DNA of 64,000 nt, from contig NZ_JADPKR010000087.1 of NCBI RefSeq assembly GCF_023074055.1, forward strand, positions 17,648 to 81,647, in the 5' to 3' direction. Position 1 is the first letter of the stretch, and every line of letters starts with the position of its first letter. Position numbers and translations under genes: made by a program. The DNA comes from Bradyrhizobium sp. 141. GTDB taxonomy: Bacteria > Pseudomonadota > Alphaproteobacteria > Rhizobiales > Xanthobacteraceae. This document shows positions 18,705 to 28,842 of this stretch, piece by piece. The notes below the pieces were generated by a model that did not search any database, was not told the origin of the DNA, and saw only the letters and a list, made by a program, of their open reading frames with translations.

Positions 18705-19446
18705 AGCTGCGCGTCACCGTCGAGGACGGCACCAGCACCGGCTTCGCGAGCGAGGGAATGAGCCGCGCCCGTTCGCGCTTGGCGGGGATCGCGCGGTAGA
18801 CCTGCTTGGTGGCCTCCACGATGTGCACGCCGGCAAAGGGCAGCGACAGCGCCGCGCCGGCGCGCTCCCACATCTGCGCCGACTTCAGCACCCAACCGCC
18901 GGCATAGGGCGGCATGAACAGCGCTTCGCCCCAGGCAGTCGGCGTAAACCAGGTCTGGCGCAACAGATCGGTGATCTGCGAGCGCGAATAGGGCCGGCCG
19001 TGACCGAACGGCGTGCTGTCGGTGCGGGTCCACACCCCGCGCCGGTTCGGGATCACCGCGATCACGCGCCCGGACGGCGACAGCACGCGCCACACCTCGC
19101 GCAGCAGCGCCGCCGGATCGTCCGACATCTCCAGCGCGTGGACCAGCAGGATGCGGTCGACCGCGGCGTCGGGAAGCGGCAGCGAGAATTCGTCGACCAG
19201 CGAGGCCAGCGCCGGCCGTCCCGTCGGCCATTTTAGGACGCCCTGGGCCGCCGGCATGAAGGCGATGCAGCGCTCGGAATCTTCCCGGAACAACCCCAGA
19301 TAGGGCGTGGGATAGCCAAGGCCGAGCACACGCTGGCCGTCGGCACGCGGCCAGCGCTCCCGGATGCCGCGATTGATCATTTGTCGCGCCACAATCCCGA
19401 GGCGGCGGGAATAGAACTCGCGGAGGTCGACGACATCGATGGTCAT
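18703..19446 (-). CDS. Class I SAM-dependent methyltransferase
   Basis: A 247-residue putative methyltransferase. The glycine-rich motif I is weak: VLGLGYPTPYLGLFREDSER replaces the usual D-x-G-x-G. The later part is typical, with DAAVDRILLVHALEMSDDPA (motif with an acidic residue and an HALE segment), LLREVWRVLSPSGRVIAVIP and RRGVWTRTDSTPFGHGRPYS. The substrate is unknown. This protein is common beside gloB in Bradyrhizobium-like genomes. It is divergent from gloB, 108 bases apart, so the two may share a control region. Confidence 0.83.
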   Translation of the reverse strand: MTIDVVDLREFYSRRLGIVARQMINRGIRERWPRADGQRVLGLGYPTPYLGLFREDSERCIAFMPAAQGVLKWPTGRPALASLVDEFSLPLPDAAVDRILLVHALEMSDDPAALLREVWRVLSPSGRVIAVIPNRRGVWTRTDSTPFGHGRPYSRSQITDLLRQTWFTPTAWGEALFMPPYAGGWVLKSAQMWERAGAALSLPFAGVHIVEATKQVYRAIPAKRERARLIPSLAKPVLVPSSTVTRS

Positions 19447-19554
19447 GACGGCAATGTAACATGCGCAAGGCCGGCGCCGCGCGCGGAATATTGCATTGCC
19501 TGCGCGACGTTAACGCCATATTTGTCTGGCGGGGCTGAGCGCGATGGAGATGAT

Positions 19555-20322
19555 ATGGCCGCCGAAATTCGTACTTTCACCTGTTTAAACGATAATTTCG
19601 GCTATCTGATCCACGATGTGGAAACCAAGGCGACGGCGTCCATCGACGCGCCTGAGGCCGGCCCCATTGTGAAGGCGCTGGAGCGCGAGGGCTGGCAGCT
19701 CACCGACATCCTGATCACCCATCATCACGGCGACCATGTCGGCGGGGTCGCCGAACTCAAGCGCAAATACAATTGCCGCGTCGTCGCGCCGCACGACAAG
19801 ACCACTGAGATCGCGAACGTCGATCTGCGTGTCGCCAATGCCGACGTGGTCAAGATCGGCAACCTGCTGGCGCGTGTGATCGAGACGCCCGGCCATACGC
19901 TCGACCACATCTCCTACGTGTTCGACACCGAGAAGACGGTCTTCGCCGCCGACACGCTGTTCTCGATCGGCTGCGGGCGCGTGTTCGAGGGCACCTATCC
20001 GATGATGTGGGATTCGCTTCTGAAGCTGCGTGCCCTGCCCGACGACTTCAAGCTCTATTGCGGCCACGAATACACGGCCTCCAACGTCAAGTTCGCGCTT
20101 ACCGTCGATCCCGACAATGCGGCGCTCCAGGCGCGCGCGGCGGAGGTGGCGAAACTCCGGGCCGAGAATAAACCGACCATTCCCACACTGCTGGGTGACG
20201 AGAAGCGGGCAAACGTGTTCCTCCGCGCGGACGAACCGTCGGTCGCGGCCAGGCTGCACATGAAGGGCGCGGATGCCGCCGCGGTGTTCGGCGAGCTACG
20301 CGAGCGCAAGAACAAGTCCTGA
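19555..20322 (+). CDS. gloB: Hydroxyacylglutathione hydrolase (glyoxalase II)
   Basis: A 255-residue metallo-beta-lactamase-fold enzyme that hydrolyses S-lactoylglutathione, the second step of methylglyoxal detoxification. The dinuclear metal motif is LITHHHGDHVGG (HxHxDH); further metal ligands are the His of VIETPGHTLDHISY, the Asp of FAADTLFSIGCGRVFEG and the His of YCGHEYTASNVKFA. The C-terminal glutathione-binding helices are present. I start it at ATG 19,555 (MAAEIRTFTCLNDNFG), the family N-terminus; the longer frame is not conserved sequence. A cupin gene follows after 23 bases. Confidence 0.95.
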   Translation: MAAEIRTFTCLNDNFGYLIHDVETKATASIDAPEAGPIVKALEREGWQLTDILITHHHGDHVGGVAELKRKYNCRVVAPHDKTTEIANVDLRVANADVVKIGNLLARVIETPGHTLDHISYVFDTEKTVFAADTLFSIGCGRVFEGTYPMMWDSLLKLRALPDDFKLYCGHEYTASNVKFALTVDPDNAALQARAAEVAKLRAENKPTIPTLLGDEKRANVFLRADEPSVAARLHMKGADAAAVFGELRERKNKS

Positions 20323-20345
20323 AGAACAAGTCTTGACGAGGATCG

Positions 20346-20768
20346 ATGCCGACCGCAGCCGAGATCATCGCGCGCCTCGAACTCCGCCCGCATCCTGAAG
20401 GCGGGCATTACCGCGAGACGTTCCGCGACCAGACCACGGACACCAACGGCCGGTCGCGCTCGACCTCGATCTATTTCCTGCTCGCACGCGGCGAGCGTTC
20501 GCACTGGCATCGCGTCGACGCGGTCGAGACGTGGCACTATTACGCCGGCAGCTCGCTGACGCTGCGCATCGCCCATGACGGTTGCTCGCAGCATGTGGTG
20601 CGCCTCGGCACCGATCTTGCGAATGGCGACAGGCCCCAGGCGATCGTGCCGGCGCAGGCCTGGCAATCCGCCGAGACGTCGGGCGAGTGGACGCTGGTCG
20701 GCTGCACTGTCGCTCCGGCGTTCGAGTTCGCAGGCTTTGAACTCGCACCTCAGGACTGGGAGCCCTGA
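20346..20768 (+). CDS. Cupin domain-containing protein (DUF985 type)
   Basis: A 140-residue single cupin. It starts MPTAAEIIARLELRPHPEGG and contains HYRETFRDQ, STSIYFLLARGERSHWHRVD and AVETWHYYAGSSLTLRIAHD, the two cupin boxes of DUF985 proteins. The VGCTVAPAFEFAGFELA ending is also family-typical. It probably binds a sugar or metal ligand; no activity is established. It lies 23 bases after gloB on the same strand, so co-transcription is likely. Confidence 0.9.
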   Translation: MPTAAEIIARLELRPHPEGGHYRETFRDQTTDTNGRSRSTSIYFLLARGERSHWHRVDAVETWHYYAGSSLTLRIAHDGCSQHVVRLGTDLANGDRPQAIVPAQAWQSAETSGEWTLVGCTVAPAFEFAGFELAPQDWEP

Positions 20769-20844
20769 AGCTGCGATCCGGAATCGGGTGGGTCCCATTT
20801 GTCTTCCGCACTAGGACAGCGCTTCCAGTGAACAGGAGCGCACG

Positions 20845-21528
20845 ATGCACGGAACACTCGGTCCCGCCGCCGTCCAGATCGACCCGGCCATTCTGTATTT
20901 TGGAACACCCGTCGTCCTGATCGGAACGATCAATGACGACGGCTCTCACAATCTCGCGCCGATGTCATCGGCATGGTGGGTTGGGTGGCGCTGCATGCTC
21001 GGACTCGCGCGCAATTCCAAGACCACCGAGAACATGATTCGCACCGGCGAATGCGTGCTCAATCTGCCGTCGGCAGATCTCGTTGCCGCCGTCGATCGCC
21101 TCGCGCGCACCACCGGATCGAACCCGGTGCCATCGGGAAAACTCTATCGCGGTTATCGGTACGAAAAGGACAAGTTCAGCCTCTGCGGATTGACGGCGCT
21201 GGCAGGCGAAACGGTCGGCGCGCCGCGTGCAACTGAATGTCCGGTGCAAATGGAAGCCAAGGTCGCATATGTGCATGAGATGGCGCAGGACGATGCTGTC
21301 TGGCGCGGCAATCTCGCCGCAATCGAGGTTCGCATCACCCGCGTGCACGCGCACCCCGCCATCATGATGAGTGGGGCGAGCAACCGCATCGATCCCGATA
21401 AATGGCGACCGCTCATCCTCAGCTTCCAGGAATTCTATGGCCTGATGCCGCAGCGCCTGCAGCGTTCCGAGCTCGGACAGATTCCGGAGGCGATGTACCG
21501 GCCACCAGGGTGGCAGCCGGCGCTTTAG
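20845..21528 (+). CDS. Flavin reductase family protein
   Basis: A 227-residue FMN-binding split-barrel protein. Recognisable parts are the N-terminal FGTPVVLIGTINDDGSHNLA, then PMSSAWWVGWRCMLGLARNS (flavin pocket) and TGECVLNLPSADLVAAVDRL. It probably reduces or carries FMN for an oxidoreductase partner, but the partner is not apparent nearby. The gene follows the cupin by 76 bases. The stop at 21,528 is a single base away from the convergent EamA gene. Confidence 0.85.
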   Translation: MHGTLGPAAVQIDPAILYFGTPVVLIGTINDDGSHNLAPMSSAWWVGWRCMLGLARNSKTTENMIRTGECVLNLPSADLVAAVDRLARTTGSNPVPSGKLYRGYRYEKDKFSLCGLTALAGETVGAPRATECPVQMEAKVAYVHEMAQDDAVWRGNLAAIEVRITRVHAHPAIMMSGASNRIDPDKWRPLILSFQEFYGLMPQRLQRSELGQIPEAMYRPPGWQPAL

Positions 21529-21529
21529 C

Positions 21530-22402
21530 TCATCGCTTCCGCAGCACCATATCCTTCGCCGCGATCAGGCCGCCGCCGGCGATCAGGATCGCGGCAATCG
21601 CGATGTTGGCGCTGGCTTTTGCAAAACCAGCGGCGATCAGGAAGCCGGTCGAGAGCAGCGGCGTCGCATAGGAGGCGGCGCCGAGCACGCGGATGTCGCC
21701 GCGCTTCATGCCGATGTCCCAGGCGTAGAAGGCGGCACCGACGGGGCCGATGCCGAGCGCGACCACGGAGAGCCATTGCAAGCTCGTCTCCGGCATGACG
21801 GTGGTTTCGAGCGCGGCGTGCATCAACGCGGCGAGCACCGCTGTGGCGAGACAGAAGCCGGCGACCGCATCGGTCGGCACGGCCTTCAAACGCCGCGACG
21901 ACACCGAATAAATTGCCCACACGAACGCAGCGATGAAGGCCGCCACTAGCCCCGGCACCGCTCCCGGCGCAAAGCCGCTGGTGTTGCCGGCGAACAGCAG
22001 CACGGTGCCGACGAGGCCGAGCACCGCGCCGACGATGTGATGCAGCGCGAGCCGCTCGCCCGGCAGGAACGACGAGAACAGCACGATCAGGAGCGGCCAA
22101 AGATAATTCAGCAAGCCGGCTTCGGCCGGCGGCGCAAAGCGCAAGGCGAGAAAATACAGCGCGTGATAGCCGAACAGACCGCCGACGCCGACGGCCCAGA
22201 CGACGAGCGGCTGGCGCAGGCTTTTCGCCGCCTCGCCGCGGCCGATCCAGGTGAGCAGACCGACGAGGCCGCCGATCGCGAAGGTCATCGCGGCGAGCTG
22301 GAACGCCGGGATCTTTCCGGTCGCCACCGTCATCACTGACAGCAGCGACCACATCAGGATCGCGGTCAATCCGATCAGGGTGGCTGTGCGCGGGGTCATC
22401 AA
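21530..22402 (-). CDS. EamA/DMT-superfamily transporter
   Basis: A 290-residue membrane protein with ten predicted segments arranged as two EamA repeats. It starts MTPRTATLIGLTAILMWSLL (after an initial Met) and includes FGYHALYFLALRFAPPAEAG and GPVGAAFYAWDIGMKRGDIR, typical of the RhaT/YddG aromatic-type exporters. The substrate is unknown. A hairpin ATGCCCGGC-ACGAG-GCCGGGCAT lies just upstream, at 22,419-22,445, between this gene and phaB. Confidence 0.88.
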   Translation of the reverse strand: MMTPRTATLIGLTAILMWSLLSVMTVATGKIPAFQLAAMTFAIGGLVGLLTWIGRGEAAKSLRQPLVVWAVGVGGLFGYHALYFLALRFAPPAEAGLLNYLWPLLIVLFSSFLPGERLALHHIVGAVLGLVGTVLLFAGNTSGFAPGAVPGLVAAFIAAFVWAIYSVSSRRLKAVPTDAVAGFCLATAVLAALMHAALETTVMPETSLQWLSVVALGIGPVGAAFYAWDIGMKRGDIRVLGAASYATPLLSTGFLIAAGFAKASANIAIAAILIAGGGLIAAKDMVLRKR

Positions 22403-22507
22403 TCAAGGCCCGAGGACGATGATGCCCGGCACGAGGCCGGGCATTTTCGTCTTCACTATCGCCTTGTCGCGCCTGAAGCTACAGGCTTTTAAGAGCCTGG
22501 CGTTATC

Positions 22508-23233
22508 TCAGGCCTGATATTGGCCGCCATTGATGGTCATGGTCGAGCCGGTGACGAAGCCGGCCTCGTCGGCCGCGAGGAACACGACCGCGCGCGCAAT
22601 CTCCTCGGGCTCGCCAAGCCGGTTGACCGGGATCTGAGGGATCACGTTCTTTTCCAGAACGTCTTTCGGCACCGCCTGCACCATTTCGGTGTTGATATAG
22701 CCGGGGCAGATCGCATTCACGGTGATGCCGCCCTTGGCATTCTCGAGCGCGAGCGCCTTGGTGAAGCCGATATCGCCGGCCTTCGCCGCGGAATAGTTGA
22801 CCTGACCGAACTGCCCCTTCTGGCCGTTGATCGAGGAGATCGAGATGATGCGGCCGAACTTGCGCGAACGCATGCCTTCGATGACCTGGCGCGTCATGTT
22901 GAACAGCGAACCGAGATTGGTGTTGATGACGGCGTTCCACTGATCGAGCGTCATCTTGTGGAAGGCGGTGTCGCGGGTGATGCCGGCATTGTTGACGAGC
23001 ACCTCGACCGGCCCGAGATCGGCCTCGACCTTCTTCACGCCCTCGGCACAGGCGTCGAAACTGCTGACGTCCCATTTGTAGACCGCAATGCCGGTCTCGG
23101 CCTTGAACTTCTCCGCCGCCGCGTCGTTGCCGGCATAGCTCGCCGCAACCTTGTAGCCAGCCGCCTTCAGTGCCTTGCTGATCGCAGCACCGATGCCCCG
23201 CGTACCACCCGTGACCAATGCAACACGTGCCAT
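22508..23233 (-). CDS. phaB: Acetoacetyl-CoA reductase
   Basis: A 241-residue short-chain dehydrogenase that makes (R)-3-hydroxybutyryl-CoA from acetoacetyl-CoA with NADPH. It has the nucleotide loop VTGGTRGIGAAISKALKAAG, the NNAGITRD motif, catalytic Ser in IISISSINGQKGQFGQ, YSAAKAGDIGFTKALALE (Tyr-x3-Lys), and the PhaB-typical CPGYINTEMVQAVP. The length is standard. It follows phaA in the same direction, but a terminator lies in the 253-base gap, so it may have its own promoter. No PHA synthase gene is visible in the window. Confidence 0.96.
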   Translation of the reverse strand: MARVALVTGGTRGIGAAISKALKAAGYKVAASYAGNDAAAEKFKAETGIAVYKWDVSSFDACAEGVKKVEADLGPVEVLVNNAGITRDTAFHKMTLDQWNAVINTNLGSLFNMTRQVIEGMRSRKFGRIISISSINGQKGQFGQVNYSAAKAGDIGFTKALALENAKGGITVNAICPGYINTEMVQAVPKDVLEKNVIPQIPVNRLGEPEEIARAVVFLAADEAGFVTGSTMTINGGQYQA

Positions 23234-23327
23234 ATCGTATTCCTTCCCTTGGACTCTTCGGACGTTTCTGACGTGATCGTTTTTTAACTCCGGATTATGC
23301 GGGACGTTTGACGGACATCAAGAACAA

Positions 23328-23360
23328 AACGCCCGGCGTTGAGCCGGGCGTTTCTCTTTA
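23328..23360 (-). terminator. Rho-independent terminator between phaA and phaB
   Basis: On the minus strand the stem AAACGCCCGGC, loop TCAAC and complement GCCGGGCGTTT are followed by T-rich sequence. It lies downstream of phaA and upstream of phaB, and the arms allow function in either direction. Confidence 0.85.
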
Positions 23361-23486
23361 GTCGAGGCTTGCGCGGTTGCGAAGAATATTTGATTTGCAA
23401 CCGCTGCCTTTTTAGTCGCGTGCAACGCACTAACCAATGTGTGCAGCGCACGCGCGCATGACACGTCAGTTACGCGTAAGCTATCT

Positions 23487-24671
<1,185 letters not shown>

Positions 24672-24979
24672 CTCCTGAGGCTTGAGGTTCTTGAAAGGGG
24701 CAGGCGGGGCTTAGGAAAACGGCTCGCCAGTCTCGTCGGCCATCCTGTTAACGTCGTTGAGGCATGTCAATCGGCCGGCGACCGAATTCATGCCGCGGCG
24801 CATTCAAAATAGCGTTCTTGGCGCTTTCGCAAGCAAGATTTTGCACCGCAATTAACCGTGCCGCACAAAACGGTAGCGTGACCCCTTTGAAAATGCTTAT
24901 TTTGTTGCGTTGCGTACTCTTCCCGCCCTGCGGCATTGCCCGCCGGGTTCCCGTTCTCCGCGCTTGCAAGTGAGAGCCC
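24672..24979. promoter_or_regulatory. Divergent phaA/phaR control region with TTGC-N3-GCAA motif
   Basis: A 308-base gap without a gene. It contains the inverted motif TTGCACCGCAA at 24,841-24,851 and more TTGC-rich stretches (TTGTTGCGTTGCG at 24,901, TTCGCAAGCAAG at 24,827). PhaR-type repressors are known to bind TGC-rich inverted or repeated motifs near PHA genes, so these are candidate operators. No promoter boxes could be assigned with certainty. Confidence 0.45.
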
Positions 24980-25570
24980 ATGGCGAAATCAGACCAACCC
25001 ACCACCATCAAGAAATACGCGAACCGCCGGCTCTATAACACCGGGACGAGTACCTACGTGACGCTGGAAGACCTCGCCGCGATGGTCAAGGATGGCGAAG
25101 ATTTCCTGGTCTATGACGCCAAGACCGGCGACGACATCACCCGCTCCGTGCTCGCCCAGATCATCTTCGAGCAGGAGAACAAGGCCGGCCAGAACCTGCT
25201 GCCGACCACCTTCCTGCGCCAGCTCATCCGCTTCTACGGCGACAGCATGCAGATGGTGGTGCCGAAATATCTGGAGCAGTCGATCGCGACCCTGACCCAG
25301 GAGCAAGAGAAGTTCCGCAAGCAGATCGCCAATAGCCTGTCCGGCACTCCTTTTGCTCCCTTGGAGGAACAAGTCCGCCGCAACATGGAGCTGTTCCAGC
25401 AGACTTTTTCGATGTTCAAGCCGTTCGTCCCGCCCCGCTCGGCGACAAGCGCTGAGTCCGAGCCGGATGCGAACGCAGAGACGCCGAAGGACAGCAACAT
25501 CGACGATTTGCGCCAGCAGATGAAGGAAATGCAGGAACGCCTGGAGCGGATGTCGAAGAAGGAAGAATAG
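24980..25570 (+). CDS. phaR: Polyhydroxyalkanoate synthesis repressor PhaR
   Basis: A 196-residue DNA- and PHB-binding repressor. The N-terminal PHB/PHA accumulation regulator domain is clear: TIKKYANRRLYNTGTSTYVT, LEDLAAMVKDGEDFLVYDAK and DITRSVLAQIIFEQENKAGQ. The C-terminal part is an amphipathic coiled-coil region ending MKEMQERLERMSKKEE. In this family PhaR senses free PHB granule surface and represses phasin and PHA genes. It is divergent from phaA. Confidence 0.95.
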   Translation: MAKSDQPTTIKKYANRRLYNTGTSTYVTLEDLAAMVKDGEDFLVYDAKTGDDITRSVLAQIIFEQENKAGQNLLPTTFLRQLIRFYGDSMQMVVPKYLEQSIATLTQEQEKFRKQIANSLSGTPFAPLEEQVRRNMELFQQTFSMFKPFVPPRSATSAESEPDANAETPKDSNIDDLRQQMKEMQERLERMSKKEE

Positions 25571-25677
25571 CTCTTTCGTCCGTGCGGGCGCACCCCATGT
25601 TGCGGGTGCGCAAGCTGCCGGTCGAGAGCGATGCTGCCTCGCTCGCTGTCATGCCGGCCTAGTCCGGAGCACCCGCC

Positions 25678-26295
25678 TTGCCTGACCGAAGCGGCCATTG
25701 GGAGCACGTGTACGCCACCAAGGGCGAGGCGGAAGTCAGCTGGTTTCAGGACAGCCCGGCGATCTCGCTCGAGATGATCCGCGCGGCCACGGCGGATCAT
25801 GACGCCGCCATCATCGATATCGGCGGCGGCGCTTCGCGGCTGGTTGACGCTCTCTTGCACGGCGGATATCGCGATGTTGCCGTGCTGGACCTTTCCGCCA
25901 ACGCGCTCGACGCAGCCAAGCGCCGAATTGGCCACGCCGCCTCGACGATCGACTGGATCGTCGCCGACGCCACGACGTGGCGGCCGGCGAGGATTTACGA
26001 TGTATGGCACGATCGCGCGGCGTTTCACTTCCTGACGGATTCCCGCGACAGGGCCGCTTACGTCGAGCGCCTGCGATCTGCGCTTGCGCCCGGTGGCCAC
26101 GTCATTATCGCGACGTTTGCACCCGACGGTCCGGAGAAATGCAGCGGCTTGCCGGTGCAGCGCCATGACAGCGCCAGTCTTGCAGCGGAGCTCGGGCCGG
26201 AGTTCGAACTGGTCGAGACGCGCGGCGAGACGCATCATACGCCGTGGAATTCGACGCAGGCGTTTCAGTTCAGCCGGTTTGAGCGACAGAAATAG
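25678..26295 (+). CDS. Class I SAM-dependent methyltransferase
   Basis: A 205-residue methyltransferase. Motif I is AIIDIGGGASRLVDALLHGG, motif II YRDVAVLDLSANALDAAKRR and post-motif VADATTWRPARIYDVWHDRA, then LAPGGHVIIATFAPDGPEKC. Small proteins of this type (thiopurine/TPMT-like) often act on small molecules. The opening WEHVYATKGEAEVSWFQDSP is characteristic. I use the TTG at 25,678, the only start before the conserved N-terminus in this frame. It follows phaR by 107 bases and is probably not part of PHA metabolism. Confidence 0.85.
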   Translation: MPDRSGHWEHVYATKGEAEVSWFQDSPAISLEMIRAATADHDAAIIDIGGGASRLVDALLHGGYRDVAVLDLSANALDAAKRRIGHAASTIDWIVADATTWRPARIYDVWHDRAAFHFLTDSRDRAAYVERLRSALAPGGHVIIATFAPDGPEKCSGLPVQRHDSASLAAELGPEFELVETRGETHHTPWNSTQAFQFSRFERQK

Positions 26296-26301
26296 CTCTC
26301 G

Positions 26302-26430
26302 TCATGGCCGGGCTTGTCCCGGCCATCCACGCATCACGACATGCGAGCAAGTACGTGGATGCCCGGGCCTTCGCCGCGCCGAAGCGGCTTCGGCCGCGCA
26401 GGCGGGACGAGCCCGGGCTTGACGGCGTAA
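26302..26430. repeat. Palindromic intergenic repeat, copy 2 (CATGGCCGGG type)
   Basis: Starts TCATGGCCGGGCTTGTCCCG and GCCATCCACGCATCACGAC, then ACGTGGATGCCCGGG. A 45-base insert containing the smaller hairpin GCCGAAGC-GGCTTCGGC follows before GACGAGCCCGGGCTTGACGG. It sits between the convergent methyltransferase and ilvE genes. Same family as 1,969 and 35,937. Confidence 0.8.
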
Positions 26431-26438
26431 AGTGCGGA

Positions 26439-27326
26439 TCAAGCCGCCAGCTTCACCGCATGCGCAAAGTCCCAATAGAGTTTTCGCGCTTTTGTGTAGA
26501 ACGGGCCCGGCTTCAGCTCGCGCTCGTCGATGCGGATCACCGGGGCGACCTTGGCGAAATTGCCGGAGGAGAATATCTCGTCGGCGGCCAGGAAGTCGGC
26601 ATAGCGCAACGTCTTCTCGACTACGGTGACGCCGTCGCCGCGAAGCAGGTTGATGACGCGCTGGCGCGTGATGCCGTTGAGGAACGTGCCGTTGGGCACC
26701 GGCGTATAGACCACGCCATCCCTGGCCATGAACACGTTGGAATTGCCAAACTCCGCGACATTGCCGAGCATGTCGAGCATCAGCGCGTTCTGGAAGCCGC
26801 GGGAAGCGGCTTCCGCGAGCGCGCGCGAATTGTTCGGATAGAGGCAGGCCGCCTTCGCCTCGACCGGCGCGCATTCGGCGGTGGGCCTGCGGAACGGCGA
26901 TAGGGTGATAGCGTTGCCGACGGGCTTTGGCATCGGCGCCTCGTAGATGCACAGGCACCAATTGGTGGTCTCGGGGTCGAACAGCACGCCGCCGCCAGCG
27001 CCGTTCTGCGCCCAATACATCGGACGGACGTAGAGCTCGGCATTGGCCGCAAAGCGTGCGATGCCTTCCGTTGCGAGCGTGAGCCAGGTGCCGGTATCGA
27101 CCACCGGCTTCAGGCCAAAATTGATCGCGGATTGATTGGCGCGCACGACGTGACGGTCGAGATCGGGCGCGACGCCCTCGAACGCGCGTGCACCGTCGAA
27201 CACCACCGAGCCGAGCCAGGCCGCGTGCGTGCGCGGACCCATGATCGGCACATTGCCTTCGTGCCATTTGCCCTCGAAGAAGGTCCAGCTCGGCGAATAT
27301 TCGATCGGCTTCTTGATTTCGGCCAT
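26439..27326 (-). CDS. ilvE: Branched-chain amino acid aminotransferase
   Basis: A 295-residue fold-type IV PLP enzyme that transfers the amino group to or from Leu, Ile and Val. The PLP lysine region VEAKAACLYPNNSRALAEA is visible, as is MLDMLGNVAEFGNSNVFMAR (the usual D-x-x-G-x-V-x-E block) and the C-terminal DEIFSSGNFAKVAPVIRID phosphate-binding segment. The N-terminus SPSWTFFEGKWHEGNVPIMG is as in the alphaproteobacterial form. It is convergent with the upstream methyltransferase gene, with a palindromic repeat between them. Confidence 0.93.
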   Translation of the reverse strand: MAEIKKPIEYSPSWTFFEGKWHEGNVPIMGPRTHAAWLGSVVFDGARAFEGVAPDLDRHVVRANQSAINFGLKPVVDTGTWLTLATEGIARFAANAELYVRPMYWAQNGAGGGVLFDPETTNWCLCIYEAPMPKPVGNAITLSPFRRPTAECAPVEAKAACLYPNNSRALAEAASRGFQNALMLDMLGNVAEFGNSNVFMARDGVVYTPVPNGTFLNGITRQRVINLLRGDGVTVVEKTLRYADFLAADEIFSSGNFAKVAPVIRIDERELKPGPFYTKARKLYWDFAHAVKLAA

Positions 27327-27465
27327 GACCGGCGGCCTCCCCTTGGAAATACCCGGGCACTATTGTCCCAATTTCTAAACGATTTGCTGCGGGACTGGCA
27401 CCCCTCCCCTGGAGGGTAAAGCAGGCCAAACCGGCTATAATGCGAGCAATGATACGGAGTTCACC

Positions 27466-28401
27466 ATGCCGCTCGATCCGCTCGCAAGGCGCTTGTTGAC
27501 CATGATTGCTGCGGCCGCACCGCAGGCGAGAGGCCGGCCGAGCGTGGAGGCGCGGCGGCAATCGCTGGCCAAGCTGATGCAGTTCGCGCGCACCGATGCG
27601 CCGGATGTGACGACACGCGACGGCAGGCTGCCCGGCCGCGCCAGCGAACTGCCCTATCGCCTTTACACGCCGGCAAATGCCGAGGAGCGCGCGCCGGGCT
27701 TCGTGTTCTTTCATGGCGGCGGCCTCGTCGCCGGCAGCATCGCCACGCATGATCGCATCGCGGCGGCGCTGGCACATGCTACCGGTTGCCGCCTCGTCTC
27801 GGTCGAGTACCGGCTCGCGCCGGAGCACAGATTTCCTGCCGCCGTCGACGATGCGATCGCCGCCACCGAATGGGTTGCGCGCGAGGCCGCATCGCTCGGC
27901 ATCGACGCGGAGCGTCTGGTGGTCGGCGGCGATTCCGCCGGTGCGACGCTCGCTGCGATCGTGTGCCAGGAGGCGGCGCAAACCGCTGGCCTTGCCATCG
28001 CCGCGCAATGCCTGATCTGCCCGGTGCTGGATTTCGAGGAAACATCGCCCTCGCGCGAGGCTTTTGCCGAGGGCCACCTGATCGACCGCGTCACCATCGC
28101 GGCCGATCTTGCTGATTATTTGCCTGACGGCATCGACACCGCCGATCCCCGCGTTTCCCCTTTGCGCGCAACGCGGCTCACAGGCCTACCGACCGCGATC
28201 ATCCACACGGCCGAGTACGACCCGATGCGCGATGAAGGCAATGCCTATGCCCGCAAGCTGCTCACTGCTGGCGTCGCCGTCGAGCATGTCTGCCACGACG
28301 GCATGGTCCACAATTTCCACGCCATGGGGGCGATCCTGCCGCAGGCGCAGCTCGTGCTGTCGCAGATCGGCGAGCAGGTCAGGCGGGCGGTCGAAAACTG
28401 A
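27466..28401 (+). CDS. Alpha/beta hydrolase (hormone-sensitive lipase type esterase)
   Basis: A 311-residue esterase of the HSL/family IV group. The oxyanion motif FFHGGGLVAGS and nucleophile elbow VGGDSAGATLAAI are visible, with the catalytic Asp in TAEYDPMRDEG and His in HDGMVHNFHAM. It should hydrolyse short-chain carboxylic esters in the cytoplasm, as there is no signal peptide. It is divergent from ilvE, 139 bases apart. Neighbours give no clue to the natural substrate. Confidence 0.92.
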   Translation: MPLDPLARRLLTMIAAAAPQARGRPSVEARRQSLAKLMQFARTDAPDVTTRDGRLPGRASELPYRLYTPANAEERAPGFVFFHGGGLVAGSIATHDRIAAALAHATGCRLVSVEYRLAPEHRFPAAVDDAIAATEWVAREAASLGIDAERLVVGGDSAGATLAAIVCQEAAQTAGLAIAAQCLICPVLDFEETSPSREAFAEGHLIDRVTIAADLADYLPDGIDTADPRVSPLRATRLTGLPTAIIHTAEYDPMRDEGNAYARKLLTAGVAVEHVCHDGMVHNFHAMGAILPQAQLVLSQIGEQVRRAVEN

Positions 28402-28410
28402 GCCTGCGAA

Positions 28411-28659
28411 TCACACGCGCGCGTCGAGCACCGCCCTGGCTGCCACGACGTATTCAGGCCAATGTGCATCCGCATAACGTTCGGCCTGCCTTGCGCAGGT
28501 GACATCGGGCGCATGCGCAGCCGCAATGGTGCGCGCGAAGCGCTCCTCGGCGACCGTCACGTCGTCAGGCGCGGACGTCGGTATGGCGGCAACCACGGCC
28601 GTCGGAGCAACAGCGAGCCCCGCCAGACCAGTGAGCAGAATGCGGCGTGACGTGTTCAT
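28411..28659 (-). CDS. Small exported protein with a twin-arginine-like signal
   Basis: An 82-residue protein whose N-terminus MNTSRRILLTGLAGLAVAP has an SRR-x-L-L-like twin-arginine motif followed by a hydrophobic stretch, ending around VVAAIPTSA. The mature part is about 55 residues with two cysteines or fewer and an RYADAHWPEYV segment. I start at 28,659 rather than at the upstream ATG of the longer frame, because the signal sequence begins there. Function unknown. It is convergent with the esterase gene. Confidence 0.6.
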   Translation of the reverse strand: MNTSRRILLTGLAGLAVAPTAVVAAIPTSAPDDVTVAEERFARTIAAAHAPDVTCARQAERYADAHWPEYVVAARAVLDARV

Positions 28660-28842
28660 GGCTGTCGTCCTTCCATTGTCTCGCCTGCACCCCGGCCGGC
28701 GTGTGTGTGTCGGTACAATCACCACAAGGTAGCTGCGCACGTCCGTGCAGTCCACCGCTTGCAATAGCGCTTGACCGCACCAACGATCACGTTCCATCTA
28801 GGAAGAATTCCGTCACCAAATCGCCGCGCGTCGGATTGTCTC

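Noticed and set aside
26302..28077. A 591-residue minus-strand frame across ilvE and the esterase
   Set aside because: It runs through two real genes in other frames and through a palindromic repeat; no coherent domain.
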